Part shown: one piece after another, positions 8,123 to 14,498 of the stretch
Numbering within the stretch: the first letter of the stretch is position 1
How the letters are laid out: the number at the start of each line of letters is the position of its first letter
DNA from: a virus
DNA: 22,595 nucleotides
Strand: one strand, 5' to 3'
IMG/VR virus record: IMGVR_UViG_3300047471_000506
Span: 1-22,595 of that record
The notes under the pieces: model-generated
The model's input: only the letters and a program-made list of their open reading frames with translations
Database searches by the model: none
What the model was told of the DNA's origin: nothing
Position numbers and translations under genes: made by a program

Positions 8123-8129
8123 AAAGGAG
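8123..8129 (+). promoter_or_regulatory. Ribosome binding site that favours the start at 8136
   Basis: AAAGGAG at 8123-8129 stands three bases before ATG 8133 and six before ATG 8136. The same core stands six bases before 4124 and 15479, so the second ATG is the better start. Confidence 0.65.
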
Positions 8130-8135
8130 AGTATG

Positions 8136-8366
8136 ATGGCGACGGTAACGAAAGTGACTTCGGGAAGCACCACGACCTACACTGTCACAGACGCCCAGGG
8201 CAACGCGGCGACCTTGGCGGTTCTGGTCAATCCCGTGACCGGGAACGTGATTACTTACGGCGGTGCAGCCGTCCACAATGACGCGACGGCGATGATCAGT
8301 CAGCTATTGCTTCAGTTGCGAACGGGACTCCTGCCCGGCGCCGGCGCCCAGAATCTTCAGCCTTAG
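8136..8366 (+). CDS. Small protein of unknown function (76 aa)
   Basis: A tandem ATGATG at 8133-8138 gives two starts one codon apart; AAAGGAG spacing favours 8136, giving MATVTKVTSG. The protein is short, Thr/Val/Gly-rich and predicted beta-type in the first half (TYTVTDAQGNAATLAVLVNP). It ends in a helix (ATAMISQLLLQLRTGLL) and a Gly/Pro tail. I recognise no domain. The high GC content and strong ribosome binding site resemble those of the candidate decoration gene at 4124, so it could be a small virion component. It may instead belong to the following membrane-protein gene. There is no signal peptide. Confidence 0.6.
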   Translation: MATVTKVTSGSTTTYTVTDAQGNAATLAVLVNPVTGNVITYGGAAVHNDATAMISQLLLQLRTGLLPGAGAQNLQP

Positions 8367-8404
8367 GGCGAACCAGCCAACTCGGAGAGAAAAGGGGGCC
8401 AAGA

Positions 8405-8569
8405 ATGATTATCGAGATCCTTTTTGTCGTGACCATGTTCCTCTGGTTCTTGGCCCTTCTGCCTTTCCAGCCGGTTGAACCCTACCGGCCCTATGCGACT
8501 ACCTGGCTCGCGTTCGTGGCGATCCTGTTGCTGGGAGTCCATGTTTTCGCCGGATACCTGGTGAGATAA
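8405..8569 (+). CDS. Small two-helix membrane protein (54 aa)
   Basis: ATG 8405 follows a purine-rich site (GGGGG, 8394-8398) at a spacing of six bases and the frame closes at TAA 8567-8569. The first membrane helix covers about residues 3-20 (IEILFVVTMFLWFLALLP). A short polar loop contains QPVEPYRPY, and a second helix covers about residues 34-52 (WLAFVAILLLGVHVFAGYL). The size and two-helix layout resemble class II holins, but no endolysin or spanin lies nearby and the gene is far from a lysis module, so I do not call it a holin. Other options are a small membrane effector of superinfection or an assembly factor. Coding is supported by the ribosome binding site and by the amphipathic codon pattern. 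Confidence 0.6.
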   Translation: MIIEILFVVTMFLWFLALLPFQPVEPYRPYATTWLAFVAILLLGVHVFAGYLVR

Positions 8570-8607
8570 GGTTTCGGTCGTTGAAATTTGCGCTTCAGAT
8601 ACGCAGC

Positions 8608-8867
8608 GGTCTAGTGGGCCAAGTTTGCCGACTGAAAGAGGCGGCGGGCTGCGGCGATTTTTCGCCGGCTCAGGGACTCGATTGCGTTGACGGAACGGCC
8701 AGCCCGAGGTGGCGCGACTGGGCACGTGACGTAATCGCTTACGTGTCGGCCGAGGCTGCCCACCGACTCTGTCGACGGGTGCCGCTGGTGACAGCATACA
8801 GCCTAGCTGACTGGAGCCTTTCGCGGACTGGGTGGCCCAGACTAGACTCAAAGTCTTTTTTGGGCCA
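8608..8867 (+). ncRNA. Candidate structured RNA with long-range closing helix and competing 3' hairpin
   Basis: No convincing protein lies here, but complementary segments fit one nested fold. Outer helix: GTCTAG (8609-8614) with CTAGAC (8842-8847), then GGGCCA (8616-8621) with TGGCCC (8833-8838). Domain 1: CGGGCT (8645-8650) with AGCCCG (8701-8706), enclosing hairpins CGGCGA/TCGCCG (8652-8657/8662-8667) and CGTT/AACG (8685-8688/8694-8697). Domain 2: GGC-g-CGAC (8711-8718) with GTCGGCC (8745-8751), capped by ACGTAA/TTACGT (8729-8734/8739-8744). Domain 3: AGGCT/AGCCT (8753-8757/8815-8819), holding GCTG-GTGA-CAGC (8784-8795, a GNRA tetraloop) and CAGC-CTA-GCTG (8799-8809). I know no named RNA with this layout. 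It could be a stand-alone phage RNA or a leader for the protease-capsid genes. The fold was paired by eye and not energy-minimised. Confidence 0.5.
8844..8861 (+). terminator. Possible intrinsic terminator or attenuator hairpin
   Basis: AGACT (8844-8848), loop CAA, AGTCT (8852-8856), then a T-run through 8861. The stem is only five pairs, so termination would be weak. Its 5' arm overlaps the 3' arm of the outer helix of the structured RNA (8842-8847), so the two cannot form together. Confidence 0.4.
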
Positions 8868-9062
8868 ACACCCAGAATTTGTACCTTGAACAAAATTGGT
8901 CAAGACGCCGCTCGGTATGTTTCAAGATCTTCGACGTCGGAACATTGTTCGCTTTGTTCTATGTTTCGAGGTCCAAGCTCTTGCACCCTCGTTCAGGGGA
9001 TTACTTCGCCGAACGGTTGGTGTCGATACTTCGATCGAAAACCTCTTGGGAAGGTAAGCGAA
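8868..9062. other. Gene-free leader ahead of the protease gene
   Basis: I see no gene, tRNA or convincing promoter in these 195 bases. The one clear element is an imperfect dyad at 8885-8904, CTTGAaCAA-aa-TTGgTCAAG. The downstream end holds the ribosome binding site GGGAAGG (9048-9054), eight bases before the protease ATG. The protease frame stays open upstream to 8832, but the extra residues look like translated RNA rather than protein. Confidence 0.45.
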
Positions 9063-11096
9063 ATGCCGGATGATTTCAAACTCTTCCTTCCGATTTCGAA
9101 GGTTGAGAAGCAGAACGACGGGTCGGTGACGATTTCGGGCTATGCGTCAACGCCGGCGTTGGATCTCGATGGCGAAATTGTCAGCCTTGATGCTGTCAAA
9201 AAAGCCCTTCCGGGTTATATGGCTTGGCGGAACATTCGCGAAATGCACCAGCCGCGAGCGGTCGGAGTCGCGAAAGAAGCCAACGTCGACGAAAAGGGAC
9301 TGTTCCTTACTTCCAAGATCGTCGACAAGGCCGCGGTGGAGAAGGTTCTCGAAGGCGTTTACAAGGGCTATTCGATCGGTGGGCGGAAGCTCGCCAAAAC
9401 CGGGAACACGATTACCGAGATCGACCTGGTCGAGATTTCGATTGTCGACCGGCCAGCGAACCCGGAATGTCCGTTTTCAATTGCCAAGTCGGCGAAAGCC
9501 TTTACCGACTCGACTGTTGGTTATCTCGTCAAGACCGCTTCTCCGCCCCGGGACCCCAAAGCGCGTGCTCTCGGCCAGATGGCGAAAGCAGTTCGGACTC
9601 TCGCGAAGGCCCCACCGGCGGCTCACGATGGACTGTCACTTCCTGCTCCGATGAAATGCGCTGCACATGGGCTTCTCGACTGCAAGAAGTGCATGAAAGC
9701 CGCGAAGAAGGCGGAAAAAATCAAGAAACGTGAGGTTTCGGAACAGGAACGTTCTCGACTCGCTGGGACTGGGGCTGCCCTTCCCGACGGTTCCTTTCCG
9801 ATTGCCAACCGGTCTGATCTTGCCAATGCCCGGCAAGCTGTGGGTCGGGCGAAAGACCCTTCCAAGGCTCGGGCGCATATCAAAGCGCGGGCGGAAGCTC
9901 TCGGAGTCACACTTCCCGACAACTGGAAAAAGAAAGAAGCTTCGGCGTTGATCCAGTCCGCCGAAGACTCGCTTCTGAAACTTGACCCAAGTCCTGCGTC
10001 CGAGCTGTCCTTTCTGACCCTGGACGCCGGAGAGAAGCCTCGCCGCGATGGGGCTTCTTTGGGTAAGCGTCGATCTGGCCATGAGTCGATGCTTGAGGTC
10101 GACCTCGACCTTCAGAAAGGCGGCAATGGCGCGGACGAGGATTTTTTGGACTTGAAATTTGTGCAACCTTCTGAGGACAGAACGATGACAGTACAGGGTG
10201 ACGCGTTGACGAAGTGGCTGATCGAGAACGGGATGGCGGATGTCGTCCAGAAGGCTCGGCAGGGTTCTCCGATGACTCGGGCGGCTCGCATGGCCGACGC
10301 CAGGGGGAACTTGAAGAAGGTCAAGAAGGCTCGCGGTGGCGCGGCTGCGGCGATCGAGGACGCCCACAAGGTCTTGAAGGCGGCCTACTTGTCGAAACAA
10401 GCTCTCATCAAGGCCGGCAAGAAGCCGCCGATGGATGACGACGGCGACTTCGACATGGGCAAGGTCATGGGATCGCTTCAGAAAGCCTTCGGCGAGCTGA
10501 CGACCATGAAGACCTTCATCAAGGCTGCCGATGGTCAGCTGAAGAAGGCTGCTTCTCGCGCCGGCCAGCGGGGCCAGGAAACCACCGACGGGAACGAGTT
10601 CTACCAGGTTCCTGCGGGAGTGAAGGATCTGAATCAGAGCGATCTTACGTCTGCCGGTCCGGGTTCGGGGCGTGGTTCGGAACCTCCGATGTATCCGGTC
10701 GACGGTGGCGTCTATCCCGGCAAGTCGGCAAAGAGCAAAGGCATGATTTCGGTCGACCACGCTGAAGCGATCGCCAAGGCTGCTGCTGCCGAAGCCAAGG
10801 TCGAATTGCTGGAACGGGCGCCGATTGGTCCTTCCGGTCGCCGGCCCTATTCGTTCGATGTGACGAAAGCCTTCTCCGGCAACGGAAAGAATGCTGCGTC
10901 AAACAACGAGGCGACGAAAACGCTGTTCGACGGCGTCGATCCTGCTGCCTTGATGTCCGGCGACGAGCACGCCCACACGGCTGCAACCGCGCGGGTGATC
11001 GGCAACATGCTGACTCATCCTTCCACCTTCGGCAAGAGCGTGCTGTTCGACCCCAACTTCAAGGGAGGGGCCGGCTTCAAGGCACAAAATTCCTAA
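9063..11096 (+). CDS. Prohead protease fused to a zinc-knuckle-like motif, DUF6582-like domain and scaffold region
   Basis: The start ATG 9063 has GGGAAGG at 9048-9054. The 677-residue protein begins with a prohead serine protease (HK97 S78/XkdF-like, about residues 5-145). It shows ISGYASTPALDLDGE, His62 in REMHQPRAVGVA, Ser104 in KGYSIGGRK and Glu124 in DLVEISIVDRPANP, a plausible catalytic set. Next comes a Cys/His cluster CAAHGLLDCKKC (C199, H202, C207, C210). A segment at about 232-290, with LPDGSFPIANRSDLANA and HIKARAEALGV, matches the DUF6582-type domain seen in phage proteases. The remainder (about 300-677) is Lys/Ala/Asp-rich and helical, as expected for a scaffold that is cut away during maturation. 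The protease would process scaffold and capsid precursors inside the prohead. It precedes the capsid gene, the usual order. Confidence 0.85.
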   Translation: MPDDFKLFLPISKVEKQNDGSVTISGYASTPALDLDGEIVSLDAVKKALPGYMAWRNIREMHQPRAVGVAKEANVDEKGLFLTSKIVDKAAVEKVLEGVYKGYSIGGRKLAKTGNTITEIDLVEISIVDRPANPECPFSIAKSAKAFTDSTVGYLVKTASPPRDPKARALGQMAKAVRTLAKAPPAAHDGLSLPAPMKCAAHGLLDCKKCMKAAKKAEKIKKREVSEQERSRLAGTGAALPDGSFPIANRSDLANARQAVGRAKDPSKARAHIKARAEALGVTLPDNWKKKEASALIQSAEDSLLKLDPSPASELSFLTLDAGEKPRRDGASLGKRRSGHESMLEVDLDLQKGGNGADEDFLDLKFVQPSEDRTMTVQGDALTKWLIENGMADVVQKARQGSPMTRAARMADARGNLKKVKKARGGAAAAIEDAHKVLKAAYLSKQALIKAGKKPPMDDDGDFDMGKVMGSLQKAFGELTTMKTFIKAADGQLKKAASRAGQRGQETTDGNEFYQVPAGVKDLNQSDLTSAGPGSGRGSEPPMYPVDGGVYPGKSAKSKGMISVDHAEAIAKAAAAEAKVELLERAPIGPSGRRPYSFDVTKAFSGNGKNAASNNEATKTLFDGVDPAALMSGDEHAHTAATARVIGNMLTHPSTFGKSVLFDPNFKGGAGFKAQNS

Positions 11097-11129
11097 GTCG
11101 GGCACGTTCGCCCACGTTTAACCCAATCC

Positions 11130-11135
11130 AAGGAG
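11130..11135 (+). promoter_or_regulatory. Ribosome binding site of the major capsid gene
   Basis: AAGGAG lies seven bases before ATG 11143, in a 46-base gap. A four-pair hairpin GGGC/GCCC (11100-11113) precedes it but lacks a T-run. It is more likely neutral or an mRNA-stability element than a terminator. Confidence 0.7.
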
Positions 11136-11142
11136 ACTTTGA

Positions 11143-12798
11143 ATGCCCGACGGTAACATGATGCAGGTTCCCTTCACGGGACCGAATGGTATCGGCAACG
11201 AATTTGTCGCCTCGTTGTTCGAGAATGAGAACTTCCAGGCGATGATCGACAAACGCTTTGGCGGGTTGGCTAAAGCCGATACGATCGCGCAAGCAACGAA
11301 CCTTCTTTGGTACGACCTGCGCCCGGTCGTCCAGATGCTCTATCCCTATCGGGAATTGATTCCGCGGATTTCACGGCTTCCGCGAGTCAGTGCCGATGGC
11401 GGCACCGCGTTCAACTGGAAGCGGATCACTGGAGTCAACGTCAACGGCGCGTCGAGCGGCGTGTCGGAAGGCAACCGCGGCGCCCGGATCGCGATTTCCG
11501 AACAGGACATGCTGTCGGCATTCCGAACCCTGGGTTTCGAAAGCTCGGTCACATTCGAAGCGCGGCTCGCGGGAAGGAATCTCTCCCCGGATACGTTGGG
11601 GCTTTCGGTCCAAAGTTCCCTACGATCCCTGATGATCGACGAGGAGAAAATCCTCATCAATGGCAACGCAGGGCTTCCGCTGGGCACGACACCGACTCCG
11701 GCTCTCGTTGCTGGTGCGGTTTCGGGCGTTACCGGAACCATCAACGGGACGATTTACGTCGCGTGTGTTGCTCTCACCGGCATGGGGCAGTTGGGTTATT
11801 CGACCTACAACTCCACGACCGGTTTGGGTGGTGTGCTCGGGCAGGTCACCAAGACCAACGCCGACGGTTCAACCGACACCTATGGCGGTGGCTCGGCGAA
11901 ACCTTCGGCCGTTGCGTCGGCAGCTCCGACCGGCACCCAGGCCGTCACGGCGGCGGTTGCGGCAGTCACGGGCGCCTCTGCCTACGCTTGGTTCGCGGGA
12001 ACCGCGGCGAATGCGCTCTACTATGCTGGACTTACTCCCAGCAACCAGGCGATCCTGTCGAAGTATCCGTCGACTTCCGGCCAGCCGATGACCAATCTTC
12101 AGGTCGCCGGGAACTATCAGGACAATTCGACCGATATCCTGATCCCGGACGGGGTTTTGACCCAGATCGTTGGCTCGATCACTGGCGCGGCGCCCGGAAC
12201 GGCGATGGCGACCAATCCCATTCTGCCTTCGGGGATTACGTTGTCGGCCAGCGGCTCGATTATCTACACGATGGGTTCGGGCAACACTGGGGTCACGATC
12301 TCGGGGACGAATATCCTCGAATTCGATGCGATCTTGCGCGCCGCTTACGACCAGTACAAGCTCGGCTACGATCGGATCTTGGTGTCGTCGGTTGAGACCG
12401 CGGACATCTGGGGTGCGTTCCTGGCCCAAAGCGCCAACGCGTCGAGCTTCCGCATCTTGTTCGACGCCGACCAGGAAACCGGACGGATCGTTGCAGGTCG
12501 GAGAATCACCTCCTACCACAACAAATTCTTCGGCAACACGCTCGATGTCGAAGTGCATCCGTACGTTCCGCCCGGGACCGTGATCTTCTGGTCGGACAGG
12601 TCGCCCTACGAACTCTCGGGTGTGGCCAACTTGATCGAGGCGAAGGTTCGGCAGGACTACTATCAGATCCAGTGGCCTTGGTCGACTCGGCGGTATGAAT
12701 ACGGCGTGTACGTCGACGAGACGTTCCCGATCTACTTCACGCCGAGCTTTGCGCTGCTGACGAACAAGAACCCGAGCAGCGGCACGATGGTGTTCTAG
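11143..12798 (+). CDS. Major capsid protein, HK97 fold with Ig-like insertion
   Basis: This 551-residue protein has the HK97-type layout. An N-terminal arm leads to LLWYDLRPVVQMLYPYRELIPRISRLP (residues 54-80), the E-loop/P-domain region. A spine helix with SSLRSLMIDEEKILINGN (158-175) follows. Near the end are YDRILVSSVETADIW (409-423) and the A-domain segment GNTLDVEVHPYVPPGTVIF (464-482). Residues about 185-330 form an insertion with IYVACVALTGMGQLG, TNADGSTDTYGGG and ASAYAWFAGTAANALYYAG, which resembles an Ig/FN3-like domain probably displayed on the capsid surface. At 551 residues it is longer than the 300-400 usual for HK97-type capsids because of this insertion. The gene is GC-rich with a strong ribosome binding site. 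It assembles into the icosahedral shell around the portal and is matured by the protease upstream. Confidence 0.9.
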   Translation: MPDGNMMQVPFTGPNGIGNEFVASLFENENFQAMIDKRFGGLAKADTIAQATNLLWYDLRPVVQMLYPYRELIPRISRLPRVSADGGTAFNWKRITGVNVNGASSGVSEGNRGARIAISEQDMLSAFRTLGFESSVTFEARLAGRNLSPDTLGLSVQSSLRSLMIDEEKILINGNAGLPLGTTPTPALVAGAVSGVTGTINGTIYVACVALTGMGQLGYSTYNSTTGLGGVLGQVTKTNADGSTDTYGGGSAKPSAVASAAPTGTQAVTAAVAAVTGASAYAWFAGTAANALYYAGLTPSNQAILSKYPSTSGQPMTNLQVAGNYQDNSTDILIPDGVLTQIVGSITGAAPGTAMATNPILPSGITLSASGSIIYTMGSGNTGVTISGTNILEFDAILRAAYDQYKLGYDRILVSSVETADIWGAFLAQSANASSFRILFDADQETGRIVAGRRITSYHNKFFGNTLDVEVHPYVPPGTVIFWSDRSPYELSGVANLIEAKVRQDYYQIQWPWSTRRYEYGVYVDETFPIYFTPSFALLTNKNPSSGTMVF

Positions 12799-12854
12799 AC
12801 TGGTTTCGCGGCTGGTCTTTCTAGGTCCTACTTCTCTTTCTGTTAATCATGGCC

Positions 12855-12860
12855 AAGGAG
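12855..12860 (+). promoter_or_regulatory. Ribosome binding site for the 12868 gene
   Basis: AAGGAG seven bases before ATG 12868, in the 69-base gap after the capsid gene. That gap holds no clear terminator, so read-through into the neck genes is expected. Confidence 0.65.
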
Positions 12861-12867
12861 ATTTTCG

Positions 12868-13308
12868 ATGTGGATGATGTTCCCAGAAGGTGTCACGGAA
12901 GTATCCGTTGAGCAGATGAACTTCGTTGCGGAGGTCCACGACGAAGAGAAGCACGGATATTTTCGGGCACCGGACCATCTGGTTCCGAGTCTGATCGACT
13001 TGACGAAATGTGTTGTTCGGGTTCCTCCGGTCGATCATCCGGATGATTTGCCGCCGACGGCTCTGACCACAGCAACGTCCGATCTCGCGATTGCGAACGA
13101 GAACTTGCGGAATGAAAATTCCGACCTGCGAGGAAGCATTGCGGAGCTGAACGTGAGGGTTTCTGACCTGATGCTTCAGCTTCATGAAGCCAAGACGGAG
13201 CTGAACAACTTCAAGTTCGAGCAGGAGCAGAAGGGAACGGAAACATCGGAAGCCTCTTCCGAAACTCCCATGATCGGTGTTGAGACTTCTTCCCGCAAGA
13301 AAGGCTAA
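12868..13308 (+). CDS. Small post-capsid protein with coiled coil (146 aa)
   Basis: The N-terminal half contains MWMMFPEGVTEVSVEQMNFV and YFRAPDHLVPSLIDL, a pattern I recall from uncharacterised small proteins encoded just after capsid genes in proteobacterial phages. Residues about 75-120 carry a heptad-like pattern (LAIANENLRNENSDLRGSIA and onward), so a coiled coil is likely. The tail is Ser/Thr/Lys-rich and probably disordered. No enzyme motif is visible. Position between capsid and head-tail connector suggests a head-completion or assembly role, but this is inference from order only. Confidence 0.65.
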   Translation: MWMMFPEGVTEVSVEQMNFVAEVHDEEKHGYFRAPDHLVPSLIDLTKCVVRVPPVDHPDDLPPTALTTATSDLAIANENLRNENSDLRGSIAELNVRVSDLMLQLHEAKTELNNFKFEQEQKGTETSEASSETPMIGVETSSRKKG

Positions 13309-13314
13309 GTTTCC

Positions 13315-14178
13315 ATGACTCTGGCAAGCGGCGATTTGACAACTCTCTCAGCAGCGAGGCTTTGGGTTGACCCACTTCCGAGTGATGCTGTCTTAGCGCC
13401 GCTTATTACTCGGGCTTCGATGTCGATTCGGTCGATCTTGAACCGGACGAGCCTTTTACCCCGAGCTTATTCCGAACAGTTCGACGGAACCGGAACGGCG
13501 CAACTCGTTCTTCCAAATTATCCGGTTCTGGGCCTACCGACTTTGTCTGTCTCTGGCCAGTCTATTTCTCAGGCGGCTCAGGAGGGAGACGGACCTGGCT
13601 TCTGTTTTGGCTTTCGCTATCAACCTTGGAATGGAATACCTCCTGGAAATCCGGCGGTTTTGGAATTGGTCGGAACAAGGTATTGGGGCGGAAGGCAGAA
13701 CGTAGTTGTCAATTACTCTGCCGGGTATCAAATCACTGATGAACCTGGAACGGTTGATGCGACAACGTATCAAATCACGCCTTTAATTCCTCAGGGAAAT
13801 TGGGCGAGCGATCAGGGAGTCGTTTATGCCGATACCGGGGTGGCGTTGGTTCCAGTGGCGGACTCGCCGACTGTTGGCCAATATGTTCCACCGAACCCGG
13901 AAGGGTTGATGCCGATTTTGTATTATCAATTTTCTGTTGACGATGCGAGCCAGAATCTACTTCTTTCCTACGGATTTATCCCATACGACATCGAACAGGT
14001 TGCATTGGAAGTAATTGCAGACCGGGCAAGCTATCGGACTCGTGCCGGTGTCCGATCTAAGAGTCTTGCTGGACAGGAGACGATCGCCTATACCGACACC
14101 GCGCTGAATGACTATGTGAACAGAAGTCTCGGCGCGTATATTTCTGTTCTTCCTCCAGCAATAGGAGCGGCGGTGTAG
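13315..14178 (+). CDS. Head-tail connector protein (gp6-like/adaptor)
   Basis: ATG 13315 follows the previous TAA by six bases. The N-terminus LTTLSAARLWVDPL and the helical segment LAPLITRASMSIRSILNRTS are typical of the HK97 gp6-like adaptor family, which forms the ring under the portal. In the middle LPNYPVLGLPTLSVSGQSI is the beta-strand and loop often seen in this family, with a longer, aromatic-rich insert after it (about 80-200). The C-terminal helix YDIEQVALEVIADRASYR is also usual for these connectors. The insert makes the protein longer (287 aa) than the common 100-200. It joins the capsid portal to the tail completion proteins encoded next. Confidence is good for the role, moderate for the subfamily. 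Confidence 0.78.
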   Translation: MTLASGDLTTLSAARLWVDPLPSDAVLAPLITRASMSIRSILNRTSLLPRAYSEQFDGTGTAQLVLPNYPVLGLPTLSVSGQSISQAAQEGDGPGFCFGFRYQPWNGIPPGNPAVLELVGTRYWGGRQNVVVNYSAGYQITDEPGTVDATTYQITPLIPQGNWASDQGVVYADTGVALVPVADSPTVGQYVPPNPEGLMPILYYQFSVDDASQNLLLSYGFIPYDIEQVALEVIADRASYRTRAGVRSKSLAGQETIAYTDTALNDYVNRSLGAYISVLPPAIGAAV

Positions 14179-14180
14179 TC

Positions 14181-14498
14181 ATGGCCAATGACACTAGCCC
14201 GGAACCTGTTCAGCTTCCTGGGAATATAGGAAAACTCATTCTCGATCCTCTTGAGCATTCGATCGCGGCGGGGGCGAGAGAGGCGCTGAAGGTTGGAGTT
14301 CCAACCCACAACGTGGTCGAGATGTTTCTGAACCATCTCGCTTCTGTGGTCGCAATGATCGAGCCCGCTGGGGCAAGGGCAGCCACGGTCGAAGGACTCG
14401 TGAACAGCTTCGGAACTATGGTCCATAAACATGTTGAGGCCCAAAGAACCACAAAAAGCGGCCTTCTGGTTCCTCGGCCGGAATTAGTCAATGGCTGA
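14181..14498 (+). CDS. Small neck-region protein of unknown function (105 aa)
   Basis: ATG 14181 is two bases after the connector stop; AGGAG at 14163-14167 is thirteen bases upstream, rather far. The protein is mostly helical (LILDPLEHSIAAGAREALK and VVEMFLNHLASVVAMIEPA) with no Cys or catalytic motif. The last eight bases overlap the next gene. I do not recognise a family. A neck or assembly role is suggested only by order. Confidence 0.6.
   Translation: MANDTSPEPVQLPGNIGKLILDPLEHSIAAGAREALKVGVPTHNVVEMFLNHLASVVAMIEPAGARAATVEGLVNSFGTMVHKHVEAQRTTKSGLLVPRPELVNG

Noticed and set aside
8572-8602. Possible promoter that would start RNA near 8608
   Set aside because: A weak AGATAC at 8597-8602 is at a suitable distance from the start of the outer helix, but the -35 region is poor, so I do not list it.
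8671-8700. tRNA T-arm-like segment GGGACTCGATTGCG
   Set aside because: The stem does not close, and no acceptor, D-arm or anticodon arm can be laid out around it.
8581-8889. Open frame of 102 residues on the + strand through the structured RNA
   Set aside because: It starts with TTG, is Cys/Trp/Arg-scattered without protein-like pattern, and coincides with strong base-pairing segments, so an RNA explains it better.
8832-9062. Upstream extension of the protease frame
   Set aside because: The extra 77 codons begin inside the RNA stem, lack a ribosome binding site and have no protease-like sequence; ATG 9063 has a good site.
9636-10760. 374-residue open frame on the - strand
   Set aside because: It mirrors the Lys/Ala-rich scaffold region of the protease gene; the product is Arg/His-rich without a domain and has no ribosome binding site.
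11100-11113. Hairpin GGGC/GCCC after the protease gene
   Set aside because: Only four pairs and no T-run; not a terminator.
11307-12395. 362-residue open frame in another + frame within the capsid gene
   Set aside because: Shadow frame in GC-rich sequence; Arg/His/Gly-rich product, and the capsid frame is unmistakable.
11869-12558. 229-residue open frame on the - strand in the capsid gene
   Set aside because: Another shadow frame caused by high GC at third positions.
12799-12854. Terminator after the capsid gene
   Set aside because: The gap is pyrimidine-rich but the repeated CTGG segments are direct, not inverted, so no stem forms.
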